DNA of 42,358 bases from positions 33,145-75,502 of the forward strand of contig JAODGH010000021.1 in the NCBI GenBank assembly GCA_025464325.1. The letters run 5' to 3'. This DNA is from Methanosarcinales archaeon (lineage in GTDB: Archaea; Halobacteriota; Syntropharchaeia; Alkanophagales; Methanospirareceae). Below the pieces are notes generated by a model that worked only from the letters and a program-made list of their open reading frames with translations, ran no database searches and was not told the origin of the DNA. This document shows positions 1 to 9,423 of this stretch, one piece after another. The translations under genes and the position numbers were made by a program. The number at the start of each line of letters is the position of its first letter. The first letter of the stretch is position 1.

Positions 1-1253
1 CTCGACGCGTATTCAACGCCCCTTGCCAGGTCAGCATAGAAATCGGTTGGCATACTCACTATCCGCTTCATTGCTTCACAATATGCACGCACATCGCCCC
101 ACCGTAACTCAACACCATCAGTATGCTCCTTTGTTATCAGTCCACGTGCGTACGCCTCCGTAGCCCATGCCAGGCACACACCGGTACTTATAGCATCCAT
201 TCCAAGGCTGTCAACGGTGATATTCAACCGCAGATAATCCTCTGCATGCTCTATGCCAAGCATGAACCCGAGCGAATAGATGGTCTCATTATCATAGGGA
301 ACGGTTGTGGTCTTGAAATAGTAGCCAGGCTCGTAAAGCTCACGAAGCGAGGCTAAATGGATACAGCCAACCGGGCAGTGTGCACATGAGGTACGTCTGG
401 CAAGTAGCTTCTCGGCGAAGTTCTCGCCCGATAGTTCACGTGCTAACGTCTCTGGTGGGCTGCTTGATTCGAGGTTCTTATAGGTCATTCCACCGAGTTT
501 CGCCAGGCTGTAGACCTTACCCGGAGTGCCCAGGTCATGGTACTTCTCCATTGCATCGGTTTTGACCACAAGATCCTGTATCTCATCATAGACCGCCTTA
601 TACGACTTCCTCGTTGCACCCGGTATCTCTATACTCTTGTCTGCAGATATAACCAGCGCCTTCAACCGTTTTGCTCCCATAACGGCACCGAGTCCAAGCC
701 GCCCAAAATGACGATACGTTTCGCATACCGCACATGCGTACCTCACGAGCCGTTCACCTGCCCGTCCTATGCGTATAATGGTCCTCATGCCCGCTCCCGG
801 CTCCACTTCACGCAATATCCTGCCTACTGTCTCGGATTCTACACCCCAGATCGCTGAAGCATCTTTGAATCGTACATCATCACCATGTATCGCCAGATAG
901 ACCGGTATATCACTCTTACCCCGGATAACAATGGCGCCATAACCTGCCAGTCTTATGGCAGTTGCACTTCTACCACCGCAGTGGCTCTCGCCCAGATTCG
1001 ATGTTAAAGGAGACTTAAACATGGCTACGGTCTTAGAAGCGGCAGGATAAAGTGCTGATATACTGCCCACCGCCAGTATTATCGGATTAGCGCCACTTAA
1101 AGGGTCCACACCCTCTGGACACTCCTCCTCCAGTAGCTTTATCGCAACACCCGTACCGCCTATATACGACCCGAAGAGATCACTTCTATCCTCTATACTT
1201 ATACTTTTCTTAGTCAGATCTACATAGAGGACTCGCCTCAGTTCTACATTCAT
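1..1253 (-). CDS. Aldehyde:ferredoxin oxidoreductase (tungsten AOR family), 3' end truncated by the window edge
   Basis: Reverse-strand translation from ATG at 1253: MNVELRRVLYVDLTKKSISIEDRSDLFGSYIGGTGVAIKLLEEECPEGVDPLSGANPIILAVG...FKSPLTSNLGESHCGGRSATAIRLAGYGAIVIRGKSD..., with a later CAHCPVGC; typical AOR N-terminal domain. Open to the window edge, so absent from the ORF track. Confidence 0.9.
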   Translation of the reverse strand, partial: MNVELRRVLYVDLTKKSISIEDRSDLFGSYIGGTGVAIKLLEEECPEGVDPLSGANPIILAVGSISALYPAASKTVAMFKSPLTSNLGESHCGGRSATAIRLAGYGAIVIRGKSDIPVYLAIHGDDVRFKDASAIWGVESETVGRILREVEPGAGMRTIIRIGRAGERLVRYACAVCETYRHFGRLGLGAVMGAKRLKALVISADKSIEIPGATRKSYKAVYDEIQDLVVKTDAMEKYHDLGTPGKVYSLAKLGGMTYKNLESSSPPETLARELSGENFAEKLLARRTSCAHCPVGCIHLASLRELYEPGYYFKTTTVPYDNETIYSLGFMLGIEHAEDYLRLNITVDSLGMDAISTGVCLAWATEAYARGLITKEHTDGVELRWGDVRAYCEAMKRIVSMPTDFYADLARGVEYAS

Positions 1254-1302
1254 ACTTATTACATTCCCCTTCTATCTTACTTGTTTATAATAATAAATGA
1301 GG

Positions 1303-1521
1303 TCATACCGCCGCGAAGACTGTCCGTAACACATCCAGCCAGTAACCGATTATACCACCAATGAAAAGCCCTATCTCATGCGCTCTTATGTCGCCCGGTA
1401 CCGGCGCTCGCCCCGCCAGGATCGGTAATAGGAAGAACAACACGATCAGAACCAGTAGTATCATAGAGCCTATCCTCATCCCGCCTCTCATCGCCTCCTC
1501 AATAACTAACGCATATTGCAT
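1303..1521 (-). CDS. Small hydrophobic (membrane) protein, unknown function
   Basis: 72-aa ORF with hydrophobic stretch SMILLVLIVLFFLLPILAG; abuts the 222-aa ORF upstream on the same strand. Confidence 0.5.
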   Translation of the reverse strand: MQYALVIEEAMRGGMRIGSMILLVLIVLFFLLPILAGRAPVPGDIRAHEIGLFIGGIIGYWLDVLRTVFAAV

Positions 1522-2189
1522 TATAAAAAGCTATCGTCATCATATCTGTTTGCTTCTCTGAGCCATATCGCCCAGCACAGTAACAGCTGAGAATAACCCA
1601 ACTCCCGTGATAGGTTCTCCATCGCCTTTATAAACTCTATATCGTCGTTCTCGTGAATACCAAACTCATCTGCAACAACACGCTTTATTATCTTATCTGG
1701 CACACTGGTATCCACACCCGTCTGCATCCTCAGGTACTGAAAAGTGATCAACCCCACACCGTTTATCCGCCCTATTTCGTCTTCCTGCCACTTATCATAA
1801 CTTGCATGCTCAGCCCAGTGCCGCAATACCTCGAAATCGCTATTAAAACGCGCTCTCTTAGTATTAAGAACACGACATAGCTCTATTGCCACATGCCATA
1901 CACGCCGGTTATTCATTATCGCGCGTAACCGTGCATCATCGGGCGAAAGTGTCGCGAAATTACTGAACGAGCTTATCTCGCCTGTTGCCACATACTCCCG
2001 GTAAAACCGTCGTACACGCGGTACCACAATATTGAAATAGTGCAATCCACTGGAATCCAGTGAAGCATCGACCACTATCAGTACCGCATTTCCATTCCAT
2101 CGTTTACCGTTAATACAGCGCTGCTCACCCATTCGAGCAGCTCCTATTACCGCTCTGAATCTATCTTCGAATCGCGCACGTAAATTCAT
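1521..2189 (-). CDS. Uncharacterised protein with possible HhH-like segment
   Basis: 222-aa ORF; segment GRINGVGLITFQYLRMQTGVDTSVPDKIIKRVV resembles helix-hairpin-helix DNA glycosylase-like folds; no firm family. Confidence 0.6.
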   Translation of the reverse strand: MNLRARFEDRFRAVIGAARMGEQRCINGKRWNGNAVLIVVDASLDSSGLHYFNIVVPRVRRFYREYVATGEISSFSNFATLSPDDARLRAIMNNRRVWHVAIELCRVLNTKRARFNSDFEVLRHWAEHASYDKWQEDEIGRINGVGLITFQYLRMQTGVDTSVPDKIIKRVVADEFGIHENDDIEFIKAMENLSRELGYSQLLLCWAIWLREANRYDDDSFL

Positions 2190-2222
2190 CGCTTTATTAC
2201 CTTATCTTACCCTATTTTATAC

Positions 2223-2747
2223 ATGTTCCGCTACCTTGTTGGTAAAGTCAGGATAGCAGATGTAGAAGAATTTCTCGGTATGCTTAAGGCTATAGCGCGT
2301 AAGTACTCGGTAGCGATCCAGGCTATGGATGCCGGACTGATCGCCGGTGAAGCGCATATAAAATCAGCAGTTCAAAAAGCGGTACGGGCGATACAGCAGG
2401 GTAACAGCATAACGAACGATCTGGGTATGGAGATACTGCTATACGCTGCGGGCAGGCGACAGATAGAGCGAGCACTGACGATGGGTGTCTCCACAGGTGA
2501 TGATAAGATGATTGTTATCGTTATCGCAGGTGATAGTAAAGATATGGAGAGCATTATTGACGAGCTAAAGCGTGGTATAAGCATGAAAGAACTGCCGCAT
2601 GAGGTGCTGGAGACTATAACCGATGAGAAACGGTTAAAATTGAAACGGTTCTTCAATATTACCGATGCGGAGCTCAAAGCGGTGGGAGAAGATAAGCTGA
2701 AACAGCTCGTACTGGAACGAGTTGCATTGCTGGAAGTTTACAAATAG
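2223..2747 (+). CDS. cgi121: KEOPS complex subunit Cgi121
   Basis: 174 aa; VAIQAMDAGLIAGEAHIKSAVQKAVRAI...SITNDLGMEILLYAAGRRQIERALTMGV pattern of the Cgi121 family. Confidence 0.85.
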   Translation: MFRYLVGKVRIADVEEFLGMLKAIARKYSVAIQAMDAGLIAGEAHIKSAVQKAVRAIQQGNSITNDLGMEILLYAAGRRQIERALTMGVSTGDDKMIVIVIAGDSKDMESIIDELKRGISMKELPHEVLETITDEKRLKLKRFFNITDAELKAVGEDKLKQLVLERVALLEVYK

Positions 2748-2813
2748 CAAGTTTTGAACTGGCGACCGGGTTGAATTTTTATTACCCGATTAATTGGTTT
2801 TAACTGATAATGG

Positions 2814-3743
2814 ATGGACACGGGCATCTATCTTATAAGGGCGGTGGTACTCATCACCATCGGAGTGCTAACAGCGAATATCGTGCTGGAAAGCAACTTT
2901 ATGCGGCTGTTGAGTCCCATAATCGAGCCTCTGTGTCGTGCTTCCAATCTCTCACATGAAAGCGTTCTCGCGCTATTTGCTTCGTTCTTCAATCCCACAG
3001 CGGGCAAATCTACTCTCGCAGGGTTCTATCATGCCGGTAAAGTCAGTGGCGATGAGGCAACGGTTACCGTGGTTATGTCCACATTCCCGATAGTAGCGGG
3101 TGAATCGCTATTCAGGGTTCAGGCGCCAATCGCTATTGTCCTCCTGGGTCCTTTCATTGGTGGCATCTACATCGGGCTCAATCTTCTGTCCGCGTTCATT
3201 CAGAGCTTCGGGGCTTTAATATATTCCAGATTGCGCTACACACGGCATTATACCGTACAGGAGCACATTAACATTCCCGATAGCAATGTAACGGTACGTG
3301 AGTGGCTGACAACGGCATTGAAACTATCATTTCGCGCGTTGAAAAAGATAATACCGATCACCGTGGCTTCATTCATTGCTGTGGATGCGCTTTTCAAGCT
3401 CGGGTTCATGGCTTACATCAGTCTCTTATTCGATCCCGTATTGAGAATGCTCAATTTGCCGGGTGAATGTATAACCGTACTATTGGCTGATTTAGCGCAT
3501 TTCTCAGCAGGTTACGCCACGGTAGCTGCATTGTTGAGCAACGGTGCAATAACACCGAAACAGGCTATCATCACGCTCCTCATAGGGAGTATGATCATTG
3601 TTGCCATCATATACCTGAAATACAGCATCTCCATGTATGTTTCGCTGTTTGGCAAACTCGGTCTGAAGATGAGTATCGTCAATTTCACCTGTAGCTTCGT
3701 ATCGAAGCTGATGATGATCTTACTCGTGATGTTCGTTATGTGA
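2814..3743 (+). CDS. Nucleoside recognition (Gate) domain membrane protein
   Basis: 309 aa, multiple hydrophobic segments, FFNPTAGKSTLAGFYHAGKVSGDEATVTVVMSTFPI motif typical of Gate-domain proteins. Confidence 0.75.
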   Translation: MDTGIYLIRAVVLITIGVLTANIVLESNFMRLLSPIIEPLCRASNLSHESVLALFASFFNPTAGKSTLAGFYHAGKVSGDEATVTVVMSTFPIVAGESLFRVQAPIAIVLLGPFIGGIYIGLNLLSAFIQSFGALIYSRLRYTRHYTVQEHINIPDSNVTVREWLTTALKLSFRALKKIIPITVASFIAVDALFKLGFMAYISLLFDPVLRMLNLPGECITVLLADLAHFSAGYATVAALLSNGAITPKQAIITLLIGSMIIVAIIYLKYSISMYVSLFGKLGLKMSIVNFTCSFVSKLMMILLVMFVM

Positions 3744-4244
3744 GCGATTCATAAACTTACTCTGGAGTTCTACCACCTCTCTGCTGTCCTTAGCACGGGA
3801 ATATAAGCGCAGCATCTCCTCATTCAGTCTCAGGAATTCCGCACCCCACTTGAATCTGCTCATTATCGCCCTTGATTGCTCCTGCTCGCCGAGTATGAAT
3901 AGGGCGGCGGCAAACGCTTCCGCGGAACTGAGGACGAAAGGTCTGCCATAGTTCGTCGGGTTTGATGCGATGAGGTAAGGTAAAGCACGCTTCTTTCGCT
4001 TCAATCTCATTATTATCGATTCAAAATCGCTTAGCTTGTTCCACGAGCTATCGAAGACCGTTATACTCGTTGCATCCTTATCACTCGGTGAAAGCGCCTT
4101 ATCTGTAAGTGGCACCAGCAGAATCGTCCCATAAGGTATCCTGCGTATCGCACTGACAGATTCAACCAGCCCCGCCCGTGCTAACTTACGCGCGGTGCAT
4201 CTCTTCGGATCACATTGACCTGCATCGTAAACATACAGTTTCAT
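3720..4244 (-). CDS. tsr3: 16S rRNA aminocarboxypropyltransferase Tsr3 (DUF367)
   Basis: 174 aa; DAGQCDPKRCTARKLARAGLV, DSSWNK, LIASNPTNYGRPFVLSSAEAFAAALFILGE; 3' end overlaps the 3' end of the convergent gene. Confidence 0.9.
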   Translation of the reverse strand: MKLYVYDAGQCDPKRCTARKLARAGLVESVSAIRRIPYGTILLVPLTDKALSPSDKDATSITVFDSSWNKLSDFESIIMRLKRKKRALPYLIASNPTNYGRPFVLSSAEAFAAALFILGEQEQSRAIMSRFKWGAEFLRLNEEMLRLYSRAKDSREVVELQSKFMNRSHNEHHE

Positions 4245-4274
4245 AACCGACCTGATAATAGGATAGGGATTTAT

Positions 4275-5117
4275 TTAAACTTCCAGTATAAAACGCGCTC
4301 TCTTCTTTAACTCGGGCAGTATCGAATCAGACCTGAACGGTGGTACCTTTATCACCTTGACCGGTTTCAGCAGCTCGTCTATACATGATGTAGATAGCTC
4401 CATGCTTCGTATAGAGGTTTCGAGCTGGATCGCGGTGAGATACTTCTCGGGCTCGAATATCCGTATCTCGCCCGGTTTTATGCCCACAACCGTGTCCAGA
4501 TCCCTTAGACCACTGTACGGCAGTGCCACATCTGAATAACTCTCGATGACAATGAAATCATAACACTTCTGCATCATTGCGAATACCTCTTTAGCTGCGA
4601 GATCGCAGTACGTACTCGCCAGTTTGTTCAATGTATTCAGATCGTGAACATGGATGGTGCGCGCGGCTGAGGCGTATAGATCACGGAACAGCGATTCATC
4701 GCATCTATATTCGGCAGGCAGAGTATCATTCACCACCACTATATTCGCTGGTTCTGAGTTCGATTCATGCCACAGAGTTATACGATCGACTATGAAATAA
4801 GGGATCCTCGTCACGGGATCGATGTGCGGCGGCTCCGCCCATAACCTGTGAAATGGATTGATGAATTCCTCCTTCACAGCATCACAACCCGAGGCGATCT
4901 TAAGCATCTTTGCATCCTTGCCGTAGAGCCTGCCCTGAGCTAACGATTCTGACACTATGTCATAGTCATACCATATGTTATTCCCCGCACGAGGCTTGAA
5001 ACCACATGCTGAATACCCATACTCACGTAGATACGCCAGCAGCGCAGTGGCAAGGCAGGTTTTACCCGCGTCTTTTGCCTTCAAACCCACAATTAGAATC
5101 TTGTATACCATCGTCAC
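4275..5117 (-). CDS. Predicted P-loop ATPase/GTPase (dethiobiotin/cobyrinate synthase-like fold)
   Basis: 280 aa; N-terminal ILIVGLKAKDAGKTCLATALLAYLREYGYSACGFKPRAGNN; overlaps secF by 4 nt. Confidence 0.7.
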   Translation of the reverse strand: MTMVYKILIVGLKAKDAGKTCLATALLAYLREYGYSACGFKPRAGNNIWYDYDIVSESLAQGRLYGKDAKMLKIASGCDAVKEEFINPFHRLWAEPPHIDPVTRIPYFIVDRITLWHESNSEPANIVVVNDTLPAEYRCDESLFRDLYASAARTIHVHDLNTLNKLASTYCDLAAKEVFAMMQKCYDFIVIESYSDVALPYSGLRDLDTVVGIKPGEIRIFEPEKYLTAIQLETSIRSMELSTSCIDELLKPVKVIKVPPFRSDSILPELKKRARFILEV

Positions 5118-6073
5118 GATGACTCTGCTTTCTTCTTCTTATTGGTGGATACTTTGCCACTTCGCTTCGCATATGTCATCTTCTTCGTCACCTTCTTCGC
5201 TTCTTTTCGCTCCACATACCATCTCAGTATGCCCGCATTCAGTAACCATGTGTTCATCAGGTCCATAACAAGCCCGAAGAGCAGTACGACCGATATGTCC
5301 TTCAATATGGTGATATCGATAGCGAAAGATATGACAAACATCGCGAAGATTGCGACAATGGTGGTGAAAGTCATCATCAATCCGGTCATCATCGCTTTTC
5401 GCAGGTTGTCCACCAGTTCACCCTTCTTGCGGAGCAGGTTGGTCGTGAGCAGGATGTCAGAATCTACCGAATAGCCTATAAGCATGAGCAATGCCGCTAC
5501 CGTACCGAGCGATAGCTTCATCCCTATGATATCCATGCAGGCAGTTGCAATGACGATATCAGAAAACGCGGACAGTACAACGGCGAATGAGGGTACAAAA
5601 GTGCGGAATACTATAAAAACCACCATAGCCATCAGAAAGAACGCGATTAACAATGCCCACAATGCCTGCTGCTGATATTGTTTACCGAATACGGGACTTA
5701 CACTCTTTATCACATACAGACCCTTATATTCCGCATCAAGCTTATCAAGCAACCTGTGGTAGTCCGGCGATTGACTGGACATATCGAATTCCAGCCGCTT
5801 CTCATTACCAATGCCCGTACTTCCAACGAGAACGAGCGGGAAATCCGCGAAATCTGATCTCAACTCGTCGGGACTCTTATCGGTCGGTATCTTCACCATC
5901 GTACCACCTCGGAAATCCATGCCCAGGTGAACGGGTGCACCAACGTTTAGCTGCGTATATCCGAGTACGATAAAAGCTGCGAGTAGCAGTACTAACGGTA
6001 CAGCCACCAGTTTCTTCACTTCGTATCTCGTTACATCCAACCTATCGAACAGCCGCTCTCCCAGTGTGCCCAT
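5114..6073 (-). CDS. secF: Protein-export membrane protein SecF
   Basis: 319 aa; HLGMDFRGGTMVKI, ...VIATACMDIIGMKLSLGTVAALLMLIGYSVDSDILLTTNLLRK, canonical SecF. Confidence 0.93.
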   Translation of the reverse strand: MGTLGERLFDRLDVTRYEVKKLVAVPLVLLLAAFIVLGYTQLNVGAPVHLGMDFRGGTMVKIPTDKSPDELRSDFADFPLVLVGSTGIGNEKRLEFDMSSQSPDYHRLLDKLDAEYKGLYVIKSVSPVFGKQYQQQALWALLIAFFLMAMVVFIVFRTFVPSFAVVLSAFSDIVIATACMDIIGMKLSLGTVAALLMLIGYSVDSDILLTTNLLRKKGELVDNLRKAMMTGLMMTFTTIVAIFAMFVISFAIDITILKDISVVLLFGLVMDLMNTWLLNAGILRWYVERKEAKKVTKKMTYAKRSGKVSTNKKKKAESS

Positions 6074-6268
6074 CTTCTATACGTCTCCTATCTATCAATG
6101 GCAAATAGATGATAAAAAGGAATAGATTTCGGATCATGACAGAGTAAATGCCCGTACACTAACCGCTCTGCAGTACTGATTTGAAAAACCATGGTGCCAC
6201 TATTCATTCCTTTGACCGCCGTGTGGCAAAGGTTACAAATACAAATATCAACCACTTTATTTTAAGGG

Positions 6269-7186
6269 ATGTTCAACAGTGGTCACGTCATCTCGATACG
6301 CGAGTTCACAAAGCAGGAGATCAATCATGTGCTGGAATGTGCAGAGGGGCTGGAACCTTTCGCTAAGGGTACAAAGTGCGATATACTGACGGGCAAGATA
6401 CTTGCAAACCTGTTTTATGAGCCGAGCACGAGGACAAGGTTGTCATTTGAAGCGGCGATGAAACGTATGGGGGGAGAAGTGATAAACATGTGTGCGGTGG
6501 ACGCGAGCTCGGTTGCAAAAGGGGAGAACCTCGCAGATACTGTAAGAACCGTATCCGGGTACTGTGATGTGATAGCGTTACGGCATCCGCAGGAAGGCGC
6601 GGCGCGAATGGCTGCTTCGTTCTCTACGGTACCTGTAATAAATGCAGGTGACGGTGCAGGGCAGCACCCCACGCAGACGTTGCTCGATTTATACACGATA
6701 AAACGCGAGGGGTTGCTTGATAATCTGCGGATCGCAATCATAGGCGACCTGAAATACGGCAGAACGGTGCATTCGCTCGCTTACGCGTTATCTCTATACA
6801 GAGCAAAGCTATATTTTGTATCACCGCCTGCACTACGGCTACCCGATGAGATAAGATCAGACCTGAAGAAGTCGGGGGCTGAGTTGTACGAATGTGATGA
6901 CGTAAGAGAGGTGATAAGCGAGGTAGATGTCCTATATGTAACGAGGATACAGAGAGAGCGATTTCCTGACCCTGCGGAGTATAGCAAGGTTGCGGGCACC
7001 TATCGTATAACACCGGAACTCATAGCAGAGAACAGAGATGTGGTGGTTATGCATCCACTACCCAGGGTGGATGAGATCGATACAGGTATAGACCGAACAA
7101 AAAACGCAAAATATTTCCAACAGGCGTTCTATGGTGTACCTGTGAGAATGGCAATACTGTACATTTTACTGCAAAAGGGGGATTGA
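6269..7186 (+). CDS. pyrB: Aspartate carbamoyltransferase catalytic subunit
   Basis: 305 aa; FYEPSTRTRLSFEAAMKRMGG, GDGAGQHPTQTLLDLYTI, GDLKYGRTVHSL, VVMHPLPRVDEI. Confidence 0.97.
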   Translation: MFNSGHVISIREFTKQEINHVLECAEGLEPFAKGTKCDILTGKILANLFYEPSTRTRLSFEAAMKRMGGEVINMCAVDASSVAKGENLADTVRTVSGYCDVIALRHPQEGAARMAASFSTVPVINAGDGAGQHPTQTLLDLYTIKREGLLDNLRIAIIGDLKYGRTVHSLAYALSLYRAKLYFVSPPALRLPDEIRSDLKKSGAELYECDDVREVISEVDVLYVTRIQRERFPDPAEYSKVAGTYRITPELIAENRDVVVMHPLPRVDEIDTGIDRTKNAKYFQQAFYGVPVRMAILYILLQKGD

Positions 7187-8457
7187 ATGATATGCAGAAA
7201 GAGGTAGAAGAGATAATAAACGCGGTAGATCGTCACGAAGAGCTATTTAATAACGCTATCCCCATGATAGCGAGTGAGAATGTAACGAGTTCTCAGGTAA
7301 GGGTACTTCTTGCCTCGGATCTATCACACCGGTATGCCGAGGGAGATGTTGGAGCACGGTTTTACCAGGGTTGCGAGTTCATAGACGTGATAGAAGCCAG
7401 AGCAATAAAGTGGGCAAAGGAGTTGTTTAATGCCGAATACGTGAATGTGAAACCGGTTTCGGGTGTCAATGCGAACATAGCAGTGGTATTCGCGCTCGCA
7501 TCTCCGGGCGATCTGATGATGGCACTGTCCATACCTGACGGGGGGCATATAAGCCATGCCGCTTATTCTGTGCCGGGTCTTCGTGGCTTGAGACTGAAAG
7601 AACTGCCATTTGACCCGAAGGAGATGAATATTGATGTGGACCGTGCGGTACAGGCGATAAGGGAGCTGGCGCCAGAGATAATAATGCTCGGTGCAAGTCT
7701 TTTCCTGTTCCCTCATCCGATTCGCGAGCTCCGTACAGCTGCAGATGAGGCGGGTACGGTAATAGTATATGACGCATCGCATGTACTGGGGCTCATAGCG
7801 GGTAATAAATTCCAGGACCCACTGCGTGAGGGCGCGGATGTCGTGACAAGTAGCACGCATAAGACCTTCCCCGGACCTCAGGGCGCGCTGATTCTATGTG
7901 GTAATGCACAGAGTGAAGCGATAGACCGGGCGGTATTTCCGGGAACGGTGAGTAACCACCACCTGCACCATATAGCGGGACTGGCGGTGACATTGCGCGA
8001 GATGATGCAGTTCGGGGAATCATATGCCACGCAGATACAGAGGAATGCAAAAGCACTGGCGCAGGCACTGTACCAGGCGGGGTTTAAAGTGCTATGTGAG
8101 CATAAAGGCTTTACAGAGTCACACCAAATCGCTATTGATGTTCGCGACTTCGGTGGTGGGGACGCGGTAGCGAAACGACTGGAGCAGGCATATATAATAA
8201 CGAATAAGAACATGTTACCATGGGATAACAGCCCGGATAAACCATCTGGACTGAGGCTTGGTGTCCAGGAGCTCACACGAATAGGTATGAAGGAATCGGA
8301 GATGATAGAGATAGCATCTATCATGAAGAGACTGTTGATGGATGAAGAGCCCGTAAATACGGTAAAACAAGACGCTATAGCGCTAAAGAAAGACTTTCAG
8401 GACGTTAAATATTCGTTCGATGGTGGTGCGGCATACCGTAATCCCGTAAAGAAATAA
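7183..8457 (+). CDS. glyA: Serine hydroxymethyltransferase
   Basis: 424 aa; MIASENVTSSQVR, SSTHKTFPGPQGALI, RLGVQELTRIGM; overlaps pyrB stop (TTG at 7183 or ATG at 7192 as start). Confidence 0.95.
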   Translation: MNDMQKEVEEIINAVDRHEELFNNAIPMIASENVTSSQVRVLLASDLSHRYAEGDVGARFYQGCEFIDVIEARAIKWAKELFNAEYVNVKPVSGVNANIAVVFALASPGDLMMALSIPDGGHISHAAYSVPGLRGLRLKELPFDPKEMNIDVDRAVQAIRELAPEIIMLGASLFLFPHPIRELRTAADEAGTVIVYDASHVLGLIAGNKFQDPLREGADVVTSSTHKTFPGPQGALILCGNAQSEAIDRAVFPGTVSNHHLHHIAGLAVTLREMMQFGESYATQIQRNAKALAQALYQAGFKVLCEHKGFTESHQIAIDVRDFGGGDAVAKRLEQAYIITNKNMLPWDNSPDKPSGLRLGVQELTRIGMKESEMIEIASIMKRLLMDEEPVNTVKQDAIALKKDFQDVKYSFDGGAAYRNPVKK

Positions 8458-8535
8458 AAATAAGGAGATGTATTAAATTTATAGACTATTAGTAGATATA
8501 AAGAGTAGGACGGAACGGCTGAGTGGAAGATAAGA

Positions 8536-9399
8536 ATGCTTGAGGAGTTGGAGGCGAGACGGGCGGAAGTAATAAAGAAGGCGGAAGAATGCAAGAGGCG
8601 CAGGACTGAGTTGAATTCAGAGGCGAGTAAATGGGCGGATCTGCGCGATGAGCTTAATGCCAGGATAAAAGAAGCGGTAGCGAAGGCTAAGGAGTACAAG
8701 AAACGGCGTGAAGAATACGAGAAGCTGATAGAGGAGAAGAAAGAGAAGCGAAATGAGCTGAACCGGCAGGCATCAAAGTACTATGCGATGGTGGAGAAAC
8801 TGCGTAAGAAGAACGACCTGGCGAGTATTCGCGCGTTTGAACGGCTAAGGAACCGTATAAACGAGCTGGAGATGCGGCAGCAGGTGGAAGTGCTGAGCAA
8901 GGAGCAGGAGAAGAAACTGGTGGCGAAGATAACGGAGCTGAGAAAGGAATTCGCGGAGATGCAGAGGGAGTTTGAGAGGGACAAGAAACTGAAAGAGTTA
9001 TTGAAGAAGGCGCAGGAGTACAAGGAAGAAGCGGACAGGTATCATGAGGAAGTATTGAATTACGTCAGGTTATCACATGAGTGTCATGACCGGATGGTCG
9101 AATGGTTTAAAGAGGCGGACAGGGTGAGGGAGAAAGCGGACGAGGCTCATCGGATGTATCTTGAGGCGCAGGAGGCTGCAGATGAAGCTCACAGGTTATT
9201 CGTACGTTATTTACGTGATATTCGCGATTTCAATCATGTTATCAGCGGTTTGAAACGTAAGATAAAGGAAGATTGGAACTTCAAGGAGCGGATAGAAGCC
9301 AGGAAGCAGGCGAAGAGTATCTATGAGCGATTCCGGGAAGGGGGTAAGTTGAGTACCGAAGACCTGCTTCTGCTGCAGAAATCAGATTTATTGAAATAG
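8536..9399 (+). CDS. Archaeal coiled-coil protein (COG1340-like)
   Basis: 287 aa, almost entirely heptad-like E/K/R-rich coiled coil with C-terminal LSTEDLLLLQKSDLL tail. Confidence 0.8.
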   Translation: MLEELEARRAEVIKKAEECKRRRTELNSEASKWADLRDELNARIKEAVAKAKEYKKRREEYEKLIEEKKEKRNELNRQASKYYAMVEKLRKKNDLASIRAFERLRNRINELEMRQQVEVLSKEQEKKLVAKITELRKEFAEMQREFERDKKLKELLKKAQEYKEEADRYHEEVLNYVRLSHECHDRMVEWFKEADRVREKADEAHRMYLEAQEAADEAHRLFVRYLRDIRDFNHVISGLKRKIKEDWNFKERIEARKQAKSIYERFREGGKLSTEDLLLLQKSDLLK

Positions 9400-9423
9400 T
9401 TTCTCTTATTTTCTTTTCTTTGT

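Noticed and set aside
123-857. Three plus-strand ORFs (77, 61, 106 aa)
   Set aside because: Antisense to the AOR gene, which reads continuously on the minus strand with clear family motifs; products are low complexity without recognisable domains.
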